Shown here piece after piece: positions 24,601 to 36,763 of a DNA stretch of 64,000 nucleotides. The notes beneath the pieces were generated by a model, which was given only the letters and a program-made list of their open reading frames with translations, made no database searches and was not told the DNA's origin. The translations under genes and the position numbers were made by a program. How positions within the stretch are numbered: the first letter of the stretch is position 1; every line of letters begins with the position of its first letter. Origin of the DNA: Neurospora tetrasperma FGSC 2508 (lineage: Eukaryota > Ascomycota > Sordariomycetes > Sordariales > Sordariaceae). The DNA lies in the NCBI RefSeq assembly GCF_000213175.1, contig NW_009799103.1, forward strand, positions 2,293,943 through 2,357,942. Reading direction: 5' to 3'.

Positions 24601-26580
24601 ACAGTACGCGCGCGAGAAAGGTGCCAAGCTTTAGGGTCTTGGCTATCAGAGCCAGTGACTGTAGTGTACATACATGGCTCACAGGCCGTTTTTGGAGTAG
24701 TACACTACCCAGTCGTTTTATGTACGTAAGGTCAAGAGGCAGCATTCAGGAAAACGGATCCGGGCTACCGTGAAAACCTCTACCTCCGGGTATACTGCAA
24801 AGCATCAGGAGTTCCTGTGCCGCGCCCACCCAAGTATATATGTGTATGGTTGGGCATGACAGTGTTGGTCTTGGTCCTCAAAGGGCGTAAATACTGACGA
24901 TAGTTTGGCTCGAGATATTGTACTCCATATCCGTACAACCGAGAAAAGAGAACAATCATATCTTGCCATGGAATCTACCTTTGCCCGTCCCTCAACAAAC
25001 CCCAGTCTATCTGATCCAGGTCATCAAAGAGACTCGTAATTCCGCCGTTGCGGTTCCGTTTCACGCTGAGGCCTGGCCGATCGGCAACAGCTCGGGCGCC
25101 AACTGCGGACCGGAAATTGGGCACGGAATGCAGGTGTAGCTAGGGCCAGCTGGCTGCCGAGCACAGACAGTCCGCATCCAGAATTGATACTGGGATCCGG
25201 AGCATTTCGTCAGCCTCCGCGCCCTCCAGATTCTTATAACTGGCCATATCCGCGACTCCTATTTCTATTGTTCACCCGCTACCTTGTCTTGGCCCTGGTG
25301 TTCTTTTTATCTTTTTCTTTTTTGCTTCAAGGATACTCCTTCCCGATTCCTATCCTAAGCTCTCTTTCACAAGTCATTTATTGTGCAACCCGAGAGTGTC
25401 AGGTCGGGTCTTCCACGTTGTTGCGGCAGTCCGATGATGATGAAGAGAAATGTAACCTGTCACGGATAAAGATGACTCGAATATTTATCTTCAGACTACA
25501 GGGGCGATTGTCCTGGCCTGAATCTGTACGTCATAGAATTTACAATTCTCAAGCAGCCGGGGTAGAGCAAGACAGCATTCGGCTGTCATGTCACTGACTG
25601 AGATATCTACCAAGACACATAGTTTATACACGTAAGTCTTAGGTTGGTGCTCGGTCACCTAACTTCTTAATCCACCGTTGATAGCCCTATGCAATGTAAT
25701 ACTAGGTAGTCTGTTAGTTTGATTTTTCAGCCATAGCTTGAAACCTCTTTGAACCTCTAACATAAGAAAGTAGCCTTCATCTGTAACTATGATCAGAATA
25801 GCAAAGGTAGAAAGTACTGTAGAAACATTTTACACTTTTCTGTATCTGTTTGTACGGCTTTTAAAGATATAGTGGTAGTCTCTATTGGTCATGGCCCAGC
25901 GCACTGGCCACTGGGCAATGGGGGTGGCGGACACAGGGCACCAATTAAGCAAGCTGAGTATCGAATCTTGAACTTGACATGGATGGTAAACAACTCCGTC
26001 CCGTCTCGTTCTCTTCCCTTCCATCACGCTGTTGGCCTGGACATTGGATCGAACTGATCCCTTGCCTACCAACAACCAAATTCCTCACTTCCCGCTTCTT
26101 TCGGCGCAGCCTCCCTGATAGACTGATGCAAGACCTTTCACTTTTGGGGGGAAAGTAAAGGCCCAAGTCTATCAGTTTGACATCAGCTCTCCGATCTATC
26201 CATTGCAAACGACATAGCTTCGCGGCAGCCACGAGAGGGCACCACCGATCATCTCGCACCTCGCGCTCGACCCTTCGACGTCCGCCAGGCACTCCCTTAC
26301 CAAGCTCCCGCCGGATCCTCCACTGAGGCCGTTTACTAAGACCACTGGCAGCCCGATTGGTGCGGTTGCGTTGCACAGCTCCTGCCTGCATCTTCCATGT
26401 GTCCGTGTTAAGCTGCCCTGCCATTGCGTTGAGCTAGGCGCCAGTCAGTCCTCCCTCACCAGGGACCACTGACCATCATCCCCAGACCTGCAATCTCTTT
26501 GTAAAGTCCCACCTGCAATTGCTCGCCAAACAAACACTGCAGCGTCACTTCTCCGCGAGAGACGGCACTCCGCATCGTGC
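21620..26580. other. 5-kb region between Skn7 and Whi5-like gene, no gene recognised
   Basis: This is the shared upstream side of two divergent regulators. It holds a long G homopolymer followed by a GA tract (about 24105-24131), several AT-rich microsatellite-like patches and short GTAGTGTA-type motifs (for example about 23133, 24172, 24660). A pyrimidine-rich plus-strand stretch lies at 25250-25370, and it could be leader sequence. The longest open frames (about 130-165 codons) show no homology that I can recognise. Distant enhancers, long 5' UTRs or non-coding RNAs are possible. Confidence 0.55.
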
Positions 26581-27859
26581 ATGGCCATTTCCGATTCGAG
26601 GACCATGTCGTCGCCGTCGAAGAAACAGCATGAGATAGAGGTCGTGGCCGATAGGGTGCTCAAGAGGGTTGAAATCAGTAGGGTATGTCGTCGTCCAACT
26701 TCTTCCGCTCTTCCATCCTTGCTTTCCACCGCATGACAAGCTCCAAGCAGGCTAGTTGGTAACCGTTCTTTCCCGTCAGATGGTCAGAAGACTTCAGAAC
26801 CGCCTTGCCCTAGCTCAGTTCAAGACAAAACATGGCCTCGAAGACCTTACCCTCGACAGTATCGAGCCCAGATTCGAAAAGGAGCTGCGTCGAAGCAGGC
26901 TCCTCGATGGTGATATCTTGTCCGACTCCTCCTCCAGCGCTTCCGATCTTCCATATCCTACGCGAGCCCTGATGAGCTCACCACTTAAGGCTCCCGTCTT
27001 CTCTGATGCCATCGGATCCAGCAACGGCAGCTCGGGTCATCGCAAGCGCTCGTATCTGGCATCCTTCGAGTACGACCCAAACATGTCGAGTCCGAGCAAG
27101 AGGTTCCGCCAGTCACCCACCGCTCACCGTTCTTTCACGTATGGCAGCCACTCATCGTGGAAAGACCACCACGACTTGACTCAGTCATCGCCCATGAAAC
27201 CCCAGCGACAACGGCATTTTACTACCTCAACGGGCCCCAACGTGGCCTTGTTTGATACCTCGAGACAAATGACCAATGTTCTGGCCTCGCCTGGCTACGG
27301 TGCCAATCCCTCGGACGATGAAGACGATCCCCCCGTACACTCGTTTGCACGCTCTCACGTGCGGGTATCGCCGCCAAGGACGCCGCCGATGCGCACTCGC
27401 AATGTTCTCGGCGGAAGAAAGAAGGAAAACAAACCACCCTTGCCCACCATTCGAAGGCCTCTGGGGACCAATATGTCGATGGGAGGCCAGCAAACCCGAG
27501 AAAAGACAAACGAGGAGGGTGCGGATTTGCTTCTATATCTGGCAGCCTCGCCATCTCCTGCCCGTCCGACCAAGAGACGATTCGACAGTAACAATCATGT
27601 TACCCACAACCACCACTTCCTGATGGAGCCGCCATCGACCCCACCACCCAAGCACTTGGGCCTTCTGAGCAGCAACAGGTTGGCGTTGCCCTCGTCCATG
27701 ATGACCACACCTGGGGGCGGAAATCCGTTCCCCAATACTCCTGGCCTTGGCTTCGACTTTTCTGATTTCGTTCACATGACGCCTAGTCCGGCGCAGAAGC
27801 CTTGGAAGACGCCGCTCAGCGTTTCACGGAGGCATCTCACGTTTGATGAACAGTCTTGA
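26581..27859 (+). CDS. Whi5/Nrm1-like G1/S transcriptional repressor
   Basis: Two exons, 26581-26682 and 26780-27859, with a GTATGT...CAG intron in phase 0, give 393 residues. Right after the join (residues 35-56) is a stretch, LQNRLALAQFKTKHGLEDL, that fits the GTB motif of Whi5/Nrm1 proteins, which docks on SBF/MBF-type factors. The rest is low complexity with many proline-directed Ser/Thr sites (SSPLK, SPPRTPP, ASPSPAR, MTPSPAQK, KTPLS), as expected for a CDK-regulated repressor. Near the C-terminus is GLGFDFSDFVHMTPSP, a block that I think fungal relatives share. An alternative in-frame ATG lies at 26605. Role is inferred: binding and repressing G1/S transcription factors until CDK phosphorylation. 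Confidence 0.78.
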
Positions 27860-29588
27860 TGTTTACGAATTTTTTTTTTTTTTTTTTGGTCTTCTCTTGG
27901 TTTGTTTTTTGCTAAGGTCCAATACCCCCCCTTTTTTTATTCACGAAAAATACCATTACGTCACATGTTGGGTCATCTACCCTCGTAGTAGCATAGTCCG
28001 TCCTCCTTTGTCGGTTCGCTACGATACCTGTTGGGCGCGCCAGCGAGTGCTTCCCTTTCTCGACTTTTTTCTTCTTTTTTTTTTTTGGTATTTCTTACAC
28101 TGTTATTATTGAGACCTGAAAAACTTGCAGGTCCTGGTCTGAGTTTTGCCTGGAGCTTCGGAGTTTTGTATCGTTTTCATGGCCTAGACTCTTCATAGTC
28201 CTCTTCACCAGTCCTTTCTCACCTCCGTCAGTGGTCGTAAGGAACCCCAAAGGGCCGCAAAGCTGGAAGGCGACGTCGATTGACACAGGCTGGGTAAGGG
28301 CCGATGAAGAGGACAAAGGGGATTCGTAACCCTAGCGGATGCTTCATTATGACCGACCAAGAAAAAAAAAAAGGTGCAAAATTGTATGGAGTTGTTTGTC
28401 TACACCATTGGTGTTGGGTACCTTTTTTACCATACCTGTTTTCTTACTTTTCTTCTTCTGCTGGCTTGTTCGCCAGTGGTGTCGAATTTGGGTTTTCGGA
28501 CTGGAAATCATGGTTGAAAGGGGCGACGAAATTATGAGGTACGAAAGCGCTGGGAAATTGAAAGTCAAAATATCGAGTCTTCTTCTTAGGGTGTGCGGTG
28601 TCGGAATAATTGCAAAGGGCACACAATTCCACCGCGGCGTCATTGAACGTGTGACGAACATATTGGGCACACGAAACAAGTAGGGGTACGATTTTGTAGA
28701 GCTAAAATCAGAATACTGGCCCAGTTTAAACAAGAATTGTTGATTGAGTCTCTCCCATCACGTCTGCTTCTATACACCAGCAGGTTTGACCTGCCTCGTT
28801 TGTGTTCCCTTTCCGTCAGTACACCCCTCGTTTAAGTGTACACGGAAAAAAAAAAAAAAAGAAAAAAAAAAGAAAGAAAGAAAATCGGGGACAACGCGTG
28901 AAAGTTGATATTGAGGCACAGCCATCATGCATCTATCCATGCAGATTTGGTGATTGATTGGCAGTCAAGTCGATAGGCTAGAACTAGGAGAAAAGAGAAA
29001 ACCCTATAGCGCCTGTAAGGTGAGTTGGTGGTTATATATAGCTGGTCCTCACGACAGTTGGACTATAAGGCCTTTGGGTCAGTATCTACATCTTAAGACG
29101 AAGGCCGAGGGGTCTGTCAATCCAGCGCATGCCGCCTAAGTTACTATACAGTTCCGCTGTCAATCAGACATCTCAAAGACGCTGGCCATCCCCCCCTGCA
29201 CATGTACTAAGTATAAACATCCCTTATCCACTTAGCAGGTACAAATGAAAAGAGAAAGGATAGACGGCGAGAGGCGAAACAGGAGAGATGCCAGGATATT
29301 CACACAAACAACAAGAAAGACCGCGGTGAGACCTAACAAAACAGCAGCCAACAGGATATACGTAAATTAAGTCAGAGGGGTGTCACTCAAAGAAGTCCTT
29401 GTCATGCATTGCTGTTACTATTCCATAACCATGACGCCGTGATGTCTCCCATAACCAAACTCCTCTTTGTCTACCAAGGCCTTTCCATGAACTTTCCGTA
29501 GGTTCTGACGTTTCTTCTCTCATCTTTTCCCTTCGACTAACATCAAACCCAGTGATTCGGTGATTGGAGTACGTTGTCATGACCATGA
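27860..29588. other. Convergent intergenic region with poly-T and poly-A tracts
   Basis: Between the 3' ends of the Whi5-like gene and the CM1/PACT protein gene. Homopolymer-rich: T runs at 27870-27888 and 28072-28086, and A-rich DNA at 28845-28882. No gene recognised. The runs are on the correct side and strand to lie in 3' UTRs. Confidence 0.55.
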
Positions 29589-32500
29589 TCAGATAGCAGC
29601 CCCCCTCATCATTAGGAGATCCCTTTTGCTGCTACCACCACTACTCTTCTGCTTCCCTTTTCCCTTCCCAATAATGTCATGGTCATGGCCATGGCCATGA
29701 TGACCGCCGCCCTTGCCATCACCTCCACCACCACTCGAAGAACCCAAGGGCCCGGCCCGCTTCGCCCTCCACTGATCGCGCATTTGACGGATTCGATCTT
29801 CGCGCTCCATCTGCTCCACACAATCGGCAAGGCGCTGGCGCACTTTGTCGTTTTCTGCAAACTTCTTGGCCTCGATTCGCATCCGGACAACGAATCGGAC
29901 GGCCGTAAGTGCCATCTTGAGGAGTTTTCCAGGGCGCGGCCTTGGTTGCTGTTTCTTCGAACTCGCGGGGGGTGTGAGGAGGCCGTGTTGCTGTTGGGTC
30001 TTTTTGATGGAAGAGAGTTGACCGAGGGCCTTGCGGGAAGAGGGGTTGTTGTTGGCTCCTAGTTCGGCGCGAATCCGGTTGATGATTGCTAGATCTGCCT
30101 TGTTGCTGTGGGAAGGGGGGTGGTGAGGTTAGTTTAATGTTTCATGCATCGAACAGGACAGGAGGGGAGGGGGGAAAAGTGACATACCAAGCATCGCGAA
30201 TTTGAACCTCCAACGTCAGATACCTCTTGGCAAACGCTGCATCTTTTCTCAACCTTGCTTCGCGATCCCAGCATGCCTTCATCCACTCCATTTGCATAAC
30301 CAGTCCCCTGATCTCCTTCTCGTGCCTCCTTTCCGCCGCCTCGGCCGCGCGGATGATGGCTTCCGTATCCGTGTCAAACGTCCCATCAGCAATTTTAGCC
30401 TTGGGGGTATATACCAGTGCCTTTGGGTCGTGACCCTTGGCCTTTGCGATCTCCTTAACAGCTTCGTTGACCACCACTTCAGCCTCCCTGACAGCCTTTT
30501 CCTTTTCGTATGTAAGTGTCTTGACGTCTCGATGTAGCTTCTCTGCGCTAGCCCTGTATGCAGCTCGCTCGCTTCTCGCCCGCTCGAGCTTTTTGCGCAA
30601 GGCAACCTCTATAGCCATCATCTCCTCTAGTGCCTCACGGTGCTCCCTCACCTCGCGATCAAGCTTATCAGCAGCGAGCTGTGACTCCTTCAGCATGTTG
30701 TGCAGGTCGCGACGCTCGCCGAGAGACATGGAGACATCGCTTAAGAGGCTATTGTCGAGATCAGCTGGGTGGTGTTTGCCGAGCTTGTTAGCCCGCCGCT
30801 TTTGGTCCTCGAGGGAAGCCGCCACGAGGCCATCGCGTTCGCTCTTGTACTTCTCGCTCCGCTGCTTGTACTTTTTGAGGGCCTGTTCATGTGCCCGTTG
30901 GGCCTCTTCAGCGGCAATTTGCGCCTCATCAAGAAGCTGCTCCAGTTCCATCTTCTCGTCTTCGAGGTCTTCATATTGTCTTTGAAGTTCGTCCGCTGAG
31001 GTACTGACCTTGCGCTCGGCTTCGCGGAGAGCTGTCTTCAAGTCGTAAATAGACTGATGTGCTGTGGTCAATTGCTGCCGAAGTTCCGAGATCTCATTCT
31101 TTTGGGCGGAGTCGCCGCCATGGGAGGACAAAGGAGACACTGCAAGCTTGCTGATTGTCGCTTCATGGACTCTGCGCTCCAGATCAGCGATCTGTCGCTT
31201 GAGCAACTTGATAGTCTCCTTTTGGGCGGCCTCGCGTTGAAGAAGCTCAATCTCCTTCTTCCTTGCAGCAGTGAGGTCGCGTTGCAGGAGGGAGATTTCA
31301 TGATTGCCTTCAGCTCCGCCAAGATTAGGGAACAGAGAAGAAGTGGCCTGCTGTGTCTCAAGCTCTGCAATGCGGCGCTCGAGTTCGCGAATAGTTCGAC
31401 GAGCTGTCACCAGCTCTCCCGGCGCAGACGATGACGAATCGCGAACCTTGGCTTGGAGCTGAAGAATTTCCTGGTTGAGGCGCTCTTCTTCAGCAGACGC
31501 CTTCTCAATCTCTTCTTCGAGCGATTTCTGCATCGAGCGCTGTCGCTCAAGCAGGGACCGATTTTCTTCTCTTAACCTGCGGATTTCATTATCCAGCCTT
31601 GTCTTCGCAGAGCGCAAGTTAAGCTTCTCCTGGTCAAGTTGGAATGTGTCCTGGTCAGGACCTTGGTCCCTATGCTGTTGAAGCTCCGCCTCTAATTCGT
31701 CACGCTCTGCCGTGGCGTGGGATAGGTTTATCCTCAGTGAACGCGCCTCGGCATCAAGATTGTTGTACCGTTCTTGTAGCATTTTCTGCTCTTTCATGAT
31801 GCGGGCTAGATTCTCGTTGGCATCCGCCAGCTGGAGTCTTAGACTCGCTTGACTTTCACTGTACGTCGGAGCATTGGAATTCGAGGTATTCATCGAAACT
31901 CTGGCAGCACTCGATGTGGCCTGGGCAGAGGCAAGTTTCCGTTTCAGATCCATGCATTCTTCTTGTAGTTTTTCGAGGTCCTGGCCAGCTCTCTCAGACT
32001 CCTCATCCAGAGCAGCTTGCAGAACCTCTACTTCATCCTCCAACGCCGCAATCTTGTCCGTTTGCGCTTGATAATCCAGCTGGGTCTGGCGATGTTGGTC
32101 TTGCACTTGGCGCATTTCCTTTCGGAGGTCCTCGAGCATTGCTTGACGAGATTGAAGGTTCTGTTGCAGTTCTTGGATTTGCCGGCTCATCAGTGCCTCT
32201 TCTCTCTTGTGCCGCTCATTTTCCAGCTGAAGAGCGTGCTGCAGCCTTGCCTCCTTGTTGGACAGGTTCCCTTCCGTCTGCCGCAGCTGATCAAGTGACA
32301 CTTGGAGGCCAGAAGCCCGCTCCTGGGCCCTGTTCAATTCCGCTTCGAGTTTTCGACGCTCAGCTTCCCACTTCTCACTGTCGTTATCGTACAGATTATC
32401 CTTTTCGCGGCACTCGGCCTGGAGATCCGAGATTTCGTTGTTCAGTCGCTTCATCTCCTCGGCGTATTGAGCCCGAAGATTCTGTTCGACACTGAGGGCA

Positions 32501-34140
32501 TGGTTGTTTAGACGGTCCATCTCGTCTTTGTACTGTGCCCGGATGTTCTGTTCGATATTCAGCGCATTCTGCCGTTCGCGTTCCATATTAAGTTCGAGCG
32601 CTGAGACTGCAGTCTGCAATCCGGACATTTCGCGTCGCAAAGAGGCGGACTCGTTTGCCATGGCATCGTGACGCTCCTGCAAAAGTTGCTTTTCGCTGGA
32701 AAGCTGATCGAGTTGCGCCTGCCCTCGTTCCAGCCTAGCTGCCATGGATGCGCGGGTTTGCTCGAGTGACTGCCGCTCCTGCTGCACTTGGCGAAGGGTC
32801 GACTTGAGGTTCTCAACCTGGGCGGATTGCGCATCGCGCTGTTGTGCTACCGTCACACATTCTTGCCGGGCAGTCTCCAGTTCGCTTTGTAGGCGGGCAA
32901 CCTTTTCCTCAACCTGCCGCGAAAGGCCCTTGGTAATGACCGACTTGTTCGCCATCTCATTCTGCAGCTCTTGCAGGTCCGCCTCCGCCCTGTCCTTCTG
33001 TGAAAGGGCCTCCTCCGCCTTGTCCTTCATGTCGTCCAACTGCTGCTCGAGACGCCTAACATCGTGCTGAAGATCCTCGATGGTTTCCTGGGCTTCCCGT
33101 AGCACGTCGCTAGAGGCTGCCTTGTCCTCCAATTCGGCGATTCGCACCTGAGCCTCTTTTAGTTGTTCTTCAAACTCAGCGGCCTTGTCCCTCAACTCCT
33201 CTGCCTCTTCCTCAATGTGCTCCTGTAGCTCCTCAAGTTTTTCGTTCTCGCCCTGGCCCTGCTCGAGCAGTTGCTGAAGGCGTCGTATCTCGGCTTCCTT
33301 CTCCTCCACCAACTGGCGCAAGCGGTCCAGTTCGGCACGCTGGTTCCCATCTGAAAATTTCTTGGCCGCCTTCTCTTGCATTTCCATCATCTGGGCTCGA
33401 TACTTCTCGAGGTCCTTCTCCGCCGTGCTAAGGGTCTTTTTGTAACGCTGCAGTTCTCGCTGCATGGTAACCTTGTCAACCTTGAGCTCCGTATTCTCCT
33501 TGAGTGCAGCCTCGCTGAAGCCAGGTCCTGCCTTCCGAAGCGCCTCTTCTAGGAAGTGAATCTTGAGCTTCAACCCAAAGTTTTCCTTTTCAATCTTGTT
33601 GACCACGTTCTCTTGCTCACGCAGTGACAGTTGGTTGCCGTCGTCGAGAGGACCCTTGGTGCCACCTCGCCGCCTTATGGTGATGGGTGTCGTCACTTCT
33701 GTACTGGAAACGGTCGCATCGTTGGGTAAAGGTGTATGGGAGCTGTAAACCGAGGTGTTGAGCTTGGGCAACGGCGTGATATCCTCGTCGATCCTCTCCA
33801 GAAAATTCGGTGTCGTCCGGCCGTTCTCCTTGCCGGGCAGGCGCCTTGCACTGTTTCTCGTGGCTGATTTGAGGAGGGGTGTGAATTCTGGACCGCCCAC
33901 GTTGGTGTTGCCGTTGGCTTGGACATTGCGCCGGTTCGTGAAGGGAGCGCGGGTACCCCGTGGTGTCGACAGGCTCGGCCGGTTGCCATTCCGGAGTTGC
34001 TGGGCAATGTTTGCATCTTTGGAGGGCGAGTGGAAGGAGAGCTCTTGGGACAAGTCGAAGTCGGGTTGGCGGTCGAGAAAAGTCGCGTCACCGACGGCGG
34101 TGCGCGGCGTACCCAGGCCCTCGACGCCCGGCTGGACCAT
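29589..34140 (-). CDS. Pericentrin-like spindle-pole coiled-coil protein (CM1 + PACT-like; Pcp1/ApsB type)
   Basis: Two exons, 34140-30188 and 30105-29589, with a GTATGT...CAG intron, give about 1489 residues. After a disordered N-terminus, a centrosomin motif 1 (CM1) type block lies at about 180-235, including EKENFGLKLKIHFLEEALRK. Most of the protein (about 170-1280) is heptad-rich coiled coil, dense in Glu, Gln, Leu and Arg. The C-terminus resembles the PACT domain: RKDAAFAKRYLTLEVQIRDA before the intron, and KLLKMALTAVRFVVRMRIEA after it, comparable to the pericentrin KKYLL and TAVRVVIA-type segments. CM1 proteins recruit and activate the gamma-tubulin complex; PACT anchors to centrosome or spindle pole body. 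A Gly/His/Lys-rich tail ends the protein. Pcp1/PcpA and Mto1/ApsB both carry CM1, and I cannot fully decide between them, though the PACT-like end favours Pcp1. Confidence 0.88.
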
Positions 34141-35285
34141 TATGGCGGCAGGCGGCCCTAGGTAGCAATGTCGTGTTCTCTGCTGGGTATGTATTCCTCA
34201 TAGATTGTCTGATTGTCGTCGTTGTGGCGGTGGTCGTAGTGATGATGGTCGAGGTGCTGTGGTGGTTCTTCGTTATGTGGCTGCTGCTTGTCACAACTCA
34301 GCTATCACAAGCAGCCGGACGCGCTCTCACTGGTGAAAGAAAGACAAGATGCAAGCAGGGTGTTGAAAGAAAGAAAAAAAAAAAAAAAAAATTGATTCAA
34401 AAAAAATAGAAGAACCGATGGGGGTTGCAAAAACCACAACTTGGGGACATGGTATGGCATGGCATTGGCGGGTGGTAGATTTACCAACACTTCACGTTCA
34501 GGTGCGGTACAGCGCTCCCTGTAGTGTATGTAGGTAGTGAAAGCGCGTTGCGACAGTGGACCCTGCGTGGCCAGCGCAGCTTTTGTTTACTTGCACAATA
34601 TTGACCAATGAGACAACGCACGGGCAGCGCAACCACTACTAGGCTCGTCCCTGACAAAAAAGGTGACACCTTTTGCTACGCTTATTGCCCTGAGAAAGTG
34701 CCACTTTTTTTGTCAGGGACGAGCTAGGTAGCTACTACCTACCTCTACTGTGTATGCTAAACTGTATGAGGAGTGGGACCTTCCCAAGCGATTGAGAGGG
34801 GCTAAATAAATATCTACCTTTACACGTACAACTAGAGGTAGGTAAGCATATGTACCTTCGAATGCTTTCTTATAGTGGGCATTTTTTTACTTCCGTGATA
34901 TTGTACGTGTCAGACAACTCAACCTGCCTCGCTCGCCGCATGGCCATTGTTGCTCCTACGGTTTCCACTGGTGAAGCAAACCTGTACAAACGGGGAAAGT
35001 AGTACATACGGAGGTGGGAAGGCCCTCGAGCCACAGTTAACCGGACTGATAATTCCGCGGCGGACAGTTCGAGACAAGACATCGAACGTTGCTGTAAACA
35101 CGGTCCAACAGAAGGAAGAGACGAACTGCCTGTGAAGGGGCGCACACCTCATCAACAGAACAAACACACCCCTGAAGAAAACAAGGAGAGAATAACAAAA
35201 GAACAGAAACCAAGCCAACCCTCCCTCCCGGATTCCGGAAAAGAGAAAGGAATACTTGCTACGTATACACGCAACCATCCTGACC
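34141..35285. other. Divergent promoter between CM1/PACT protein and HAUS1 genes
   Basis: About 1.1 kb between two head-to-head start codons. It contains an A-rich run (about 34373-34412), a small inverted-repeat element at 34643-34724 and TAGG/ACCT-type motifs (34725-34745, 34833-34843). No coding sequence recognised. Confidence 0.65.
34643..34724. mobile_element. Candidate MITE: 82-bp element with ~19-bp terminal inverted repeats
   Basis: The left end reads GCTCGTCCCTGACAAAAAA and the right end is its exact reverse complement, TTTTTTGTCAGGGACGAGC. Similarity extends about four bases inward (GGTG against AGTG). The element is flanked by TAG on both sides (34640-34642 and 34725-34727), a possible 3-bp target-site duplication. 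There is no coding capacity. Only one copy was noticed in this window, so mobility is not shown; a simple hairpin is the alternative. Confidence 0.5.
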
Positions 35286-36353
35286 ATGTCCTCCCACCTG
35301 CCACCCTCCGCGCCCGTGATTTTTTCCCCCTCCGTTGCCCGCGCCGCCGCCTCCGCCGCCAAGGACTGGTCCTACGTCGACTCCTGGCTTCATGCCAAAT
35401 ATGCCCCGCTACATCTCAAAGTGCCATCCTTCGAGCGAAACCCCGAAACGCTGAAGGCACTCCTCGCCCTAGCCACCGCCAACGAAGCTGCCGACGATCC
35501 GCGCCAGCAGATCGCCGACCTGGAATCTGACACTCAGGTGAAGCTGAACACCAGCAACGCCACATCTCTGGGCCGAACCGTTGCCCAAGCCCAAGACGAC
35601 ATCACCCCCTCCTTTCCCTCTCCCTCAGCGTCACTAACTTACCAAGAAGCAAAACAATCCATCTTCTCCTTGCTCTCCGCTTCCCTTACACCTGCCGGCC
35701 AAGAATCCCTAACCTCCCTCTCTCACCTCTCCCAAACCCTCTCCCTCCCAATCACCCAAGGCGACCCCATCCACCTCGCATCCTCTTTCCTCTCCCTATC
35801 AACCGAGCTCAACAATCTCGAACAGGCCCGACAGCGCCTGGATCTGCTCAGCTCGCACATCACCTGCGCCACAGCCTCCATCGAGAAGCTACTCGTTCGG
35901 CTCCGTAGGCACCCCGGCTGCAGCCCAGCTGCGGGATTGGCCAAGGAAAACCTGGAAGTGCAGCGACGGATCAGAATGTTAGCGGGACAGACATTACCGC
36001 AGTTGAAGGAGAAGGTGGCGAACTTGGCGGATGCTGTTGTTGGGGGTGATGGTGGTGGTAGTGGTGGTGAGGAGGAGGGAAGAGGCATGGTGACGGTTGA
36101 GCAGGTACGGAGGGAGCAGGAGGCTTATTTGGAGTTATTGAGGCGAAAGCACGAATTGGATGTGAAGGTCCGGGCATTTGAAGGGTTGCCGCCTGATATA
36201 GAGCAAGCGAGACGGGCGTTGGAGCTGCTGAGGGAGGGGTTGAGGTCATTGACGAACAGGAGGGATGAGGCATTTGAGGGATTGGTCGAAGGGGGATTAT
36301 CGCCGCAAAGAGAGACCGGCACTAAGGGAATGACGGGAAACTCGCGACAGTAA
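35286..36353 (+). CDS. haus1: HAUS augmin-like complex subunit 1
   Basis: A single open frame of 355 residues from the ATG at 35286 (context CTGACCATGTCC). Another in-frame ATG lies 30 bases upstream at 35256. The N-terminus has the HAUS1 pattern: a short hydrophobic lead, then WLHAKYAPLHLKVPSFERN and TLKALLALATANEAADD. The rest is mostly helical and coiled-coil (about 90-345), with a Gly/Glu-rich loop near 260-275 and a low-complexity C-terminus. Augmin binds spindle microtubules and recruits the gamma-tubulin ring complex for branching nucleation. It is present in many filamentous fungi though absent from budding and fission yeast. The gene sits head to head with the CM1/PACT protein gene. 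No intron was needed. Confidence 0.82.
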   Translation: MSSHLPPSAPVIFSPSVARAAASAAKDWSYVDSWLHAKYAPLHLKVPSFERNPETLKALLALATANEAADDPRQQIADLESDTQVKLNTSNATSLGRTVAQAQDDITPSFPSPSASLTYQEAKQSIFSLLSASLTPAGQESLTSLSHLSQTLSLPITQGDPIHLASSFLSLSTELNNLEQARQRLDLLSSHITCATASIEKLLVRLRRHPGCSPAAGLAKENLEVQRRIRMLAGQTLPQLKEKVANLADAVVGGDGGGSGGEEEGRGMVTVEQVRREQEAYLELLRRKHELDVKVRAFEGLPPDIEQARRALELLREGLRSLTNRRDEAFEGLVEGGLSPQRETGTKGMTGNSRQ

Positions 36354-36763
36354 CCGCAGGAGAATGGCATGGTCTTTGGCTTTTTCGTTTAGTTTTATTG
36401 AGTATCGACAACGCTCTTCACCCTCCATAATGCAATATGCCCGTGAACCTGTCTCAAACATTCGTACTACCCCTTTCTTGTTCTTGCCTCTCAGACTGAC
36501 CAGAGCCCATCTTCTCTTCTGTAATCACGTCAGGCTCACTTTCGTAATCTTTCCAATTCGTTGTTTCCATGTCCGCATCCTCGTCGGGGGGTACCATTAC
36601 ATTACACGCAAGCATGGTGTCTGCTCTTGTCAGTTGTTATCAAATGCAATGAAATGGCTGAGCGCCAGAGACAAACTCGACGAAAGGACGCATGCATGCC
36701 GAAGCCACGAAGACCAAGAAGCGTGTGAAACCAAACAGATCAGAACATCAAATTCAAAGGCAT
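36354..36763. other. Convergent intergenic region (HAUS1/VAC14 3' ends)
   Basis: About 410 bases between two converging stop codons. No gene recognised; it should contain both 3' UTRs and polyadenylation sites. Confidence 0.6.

Noticed and set aside
30437-30985. 182-codon plus-strand frame inside the coiled-coil gene, and similar long antisense frames at 31914, 38825, 45837, 46519 and 50506
   Set aside because: These are antisense shadows of strongly biased coding sequence on the minus strand; their Ser/Arg-rich or repetitive composition reflects the opposite strand.
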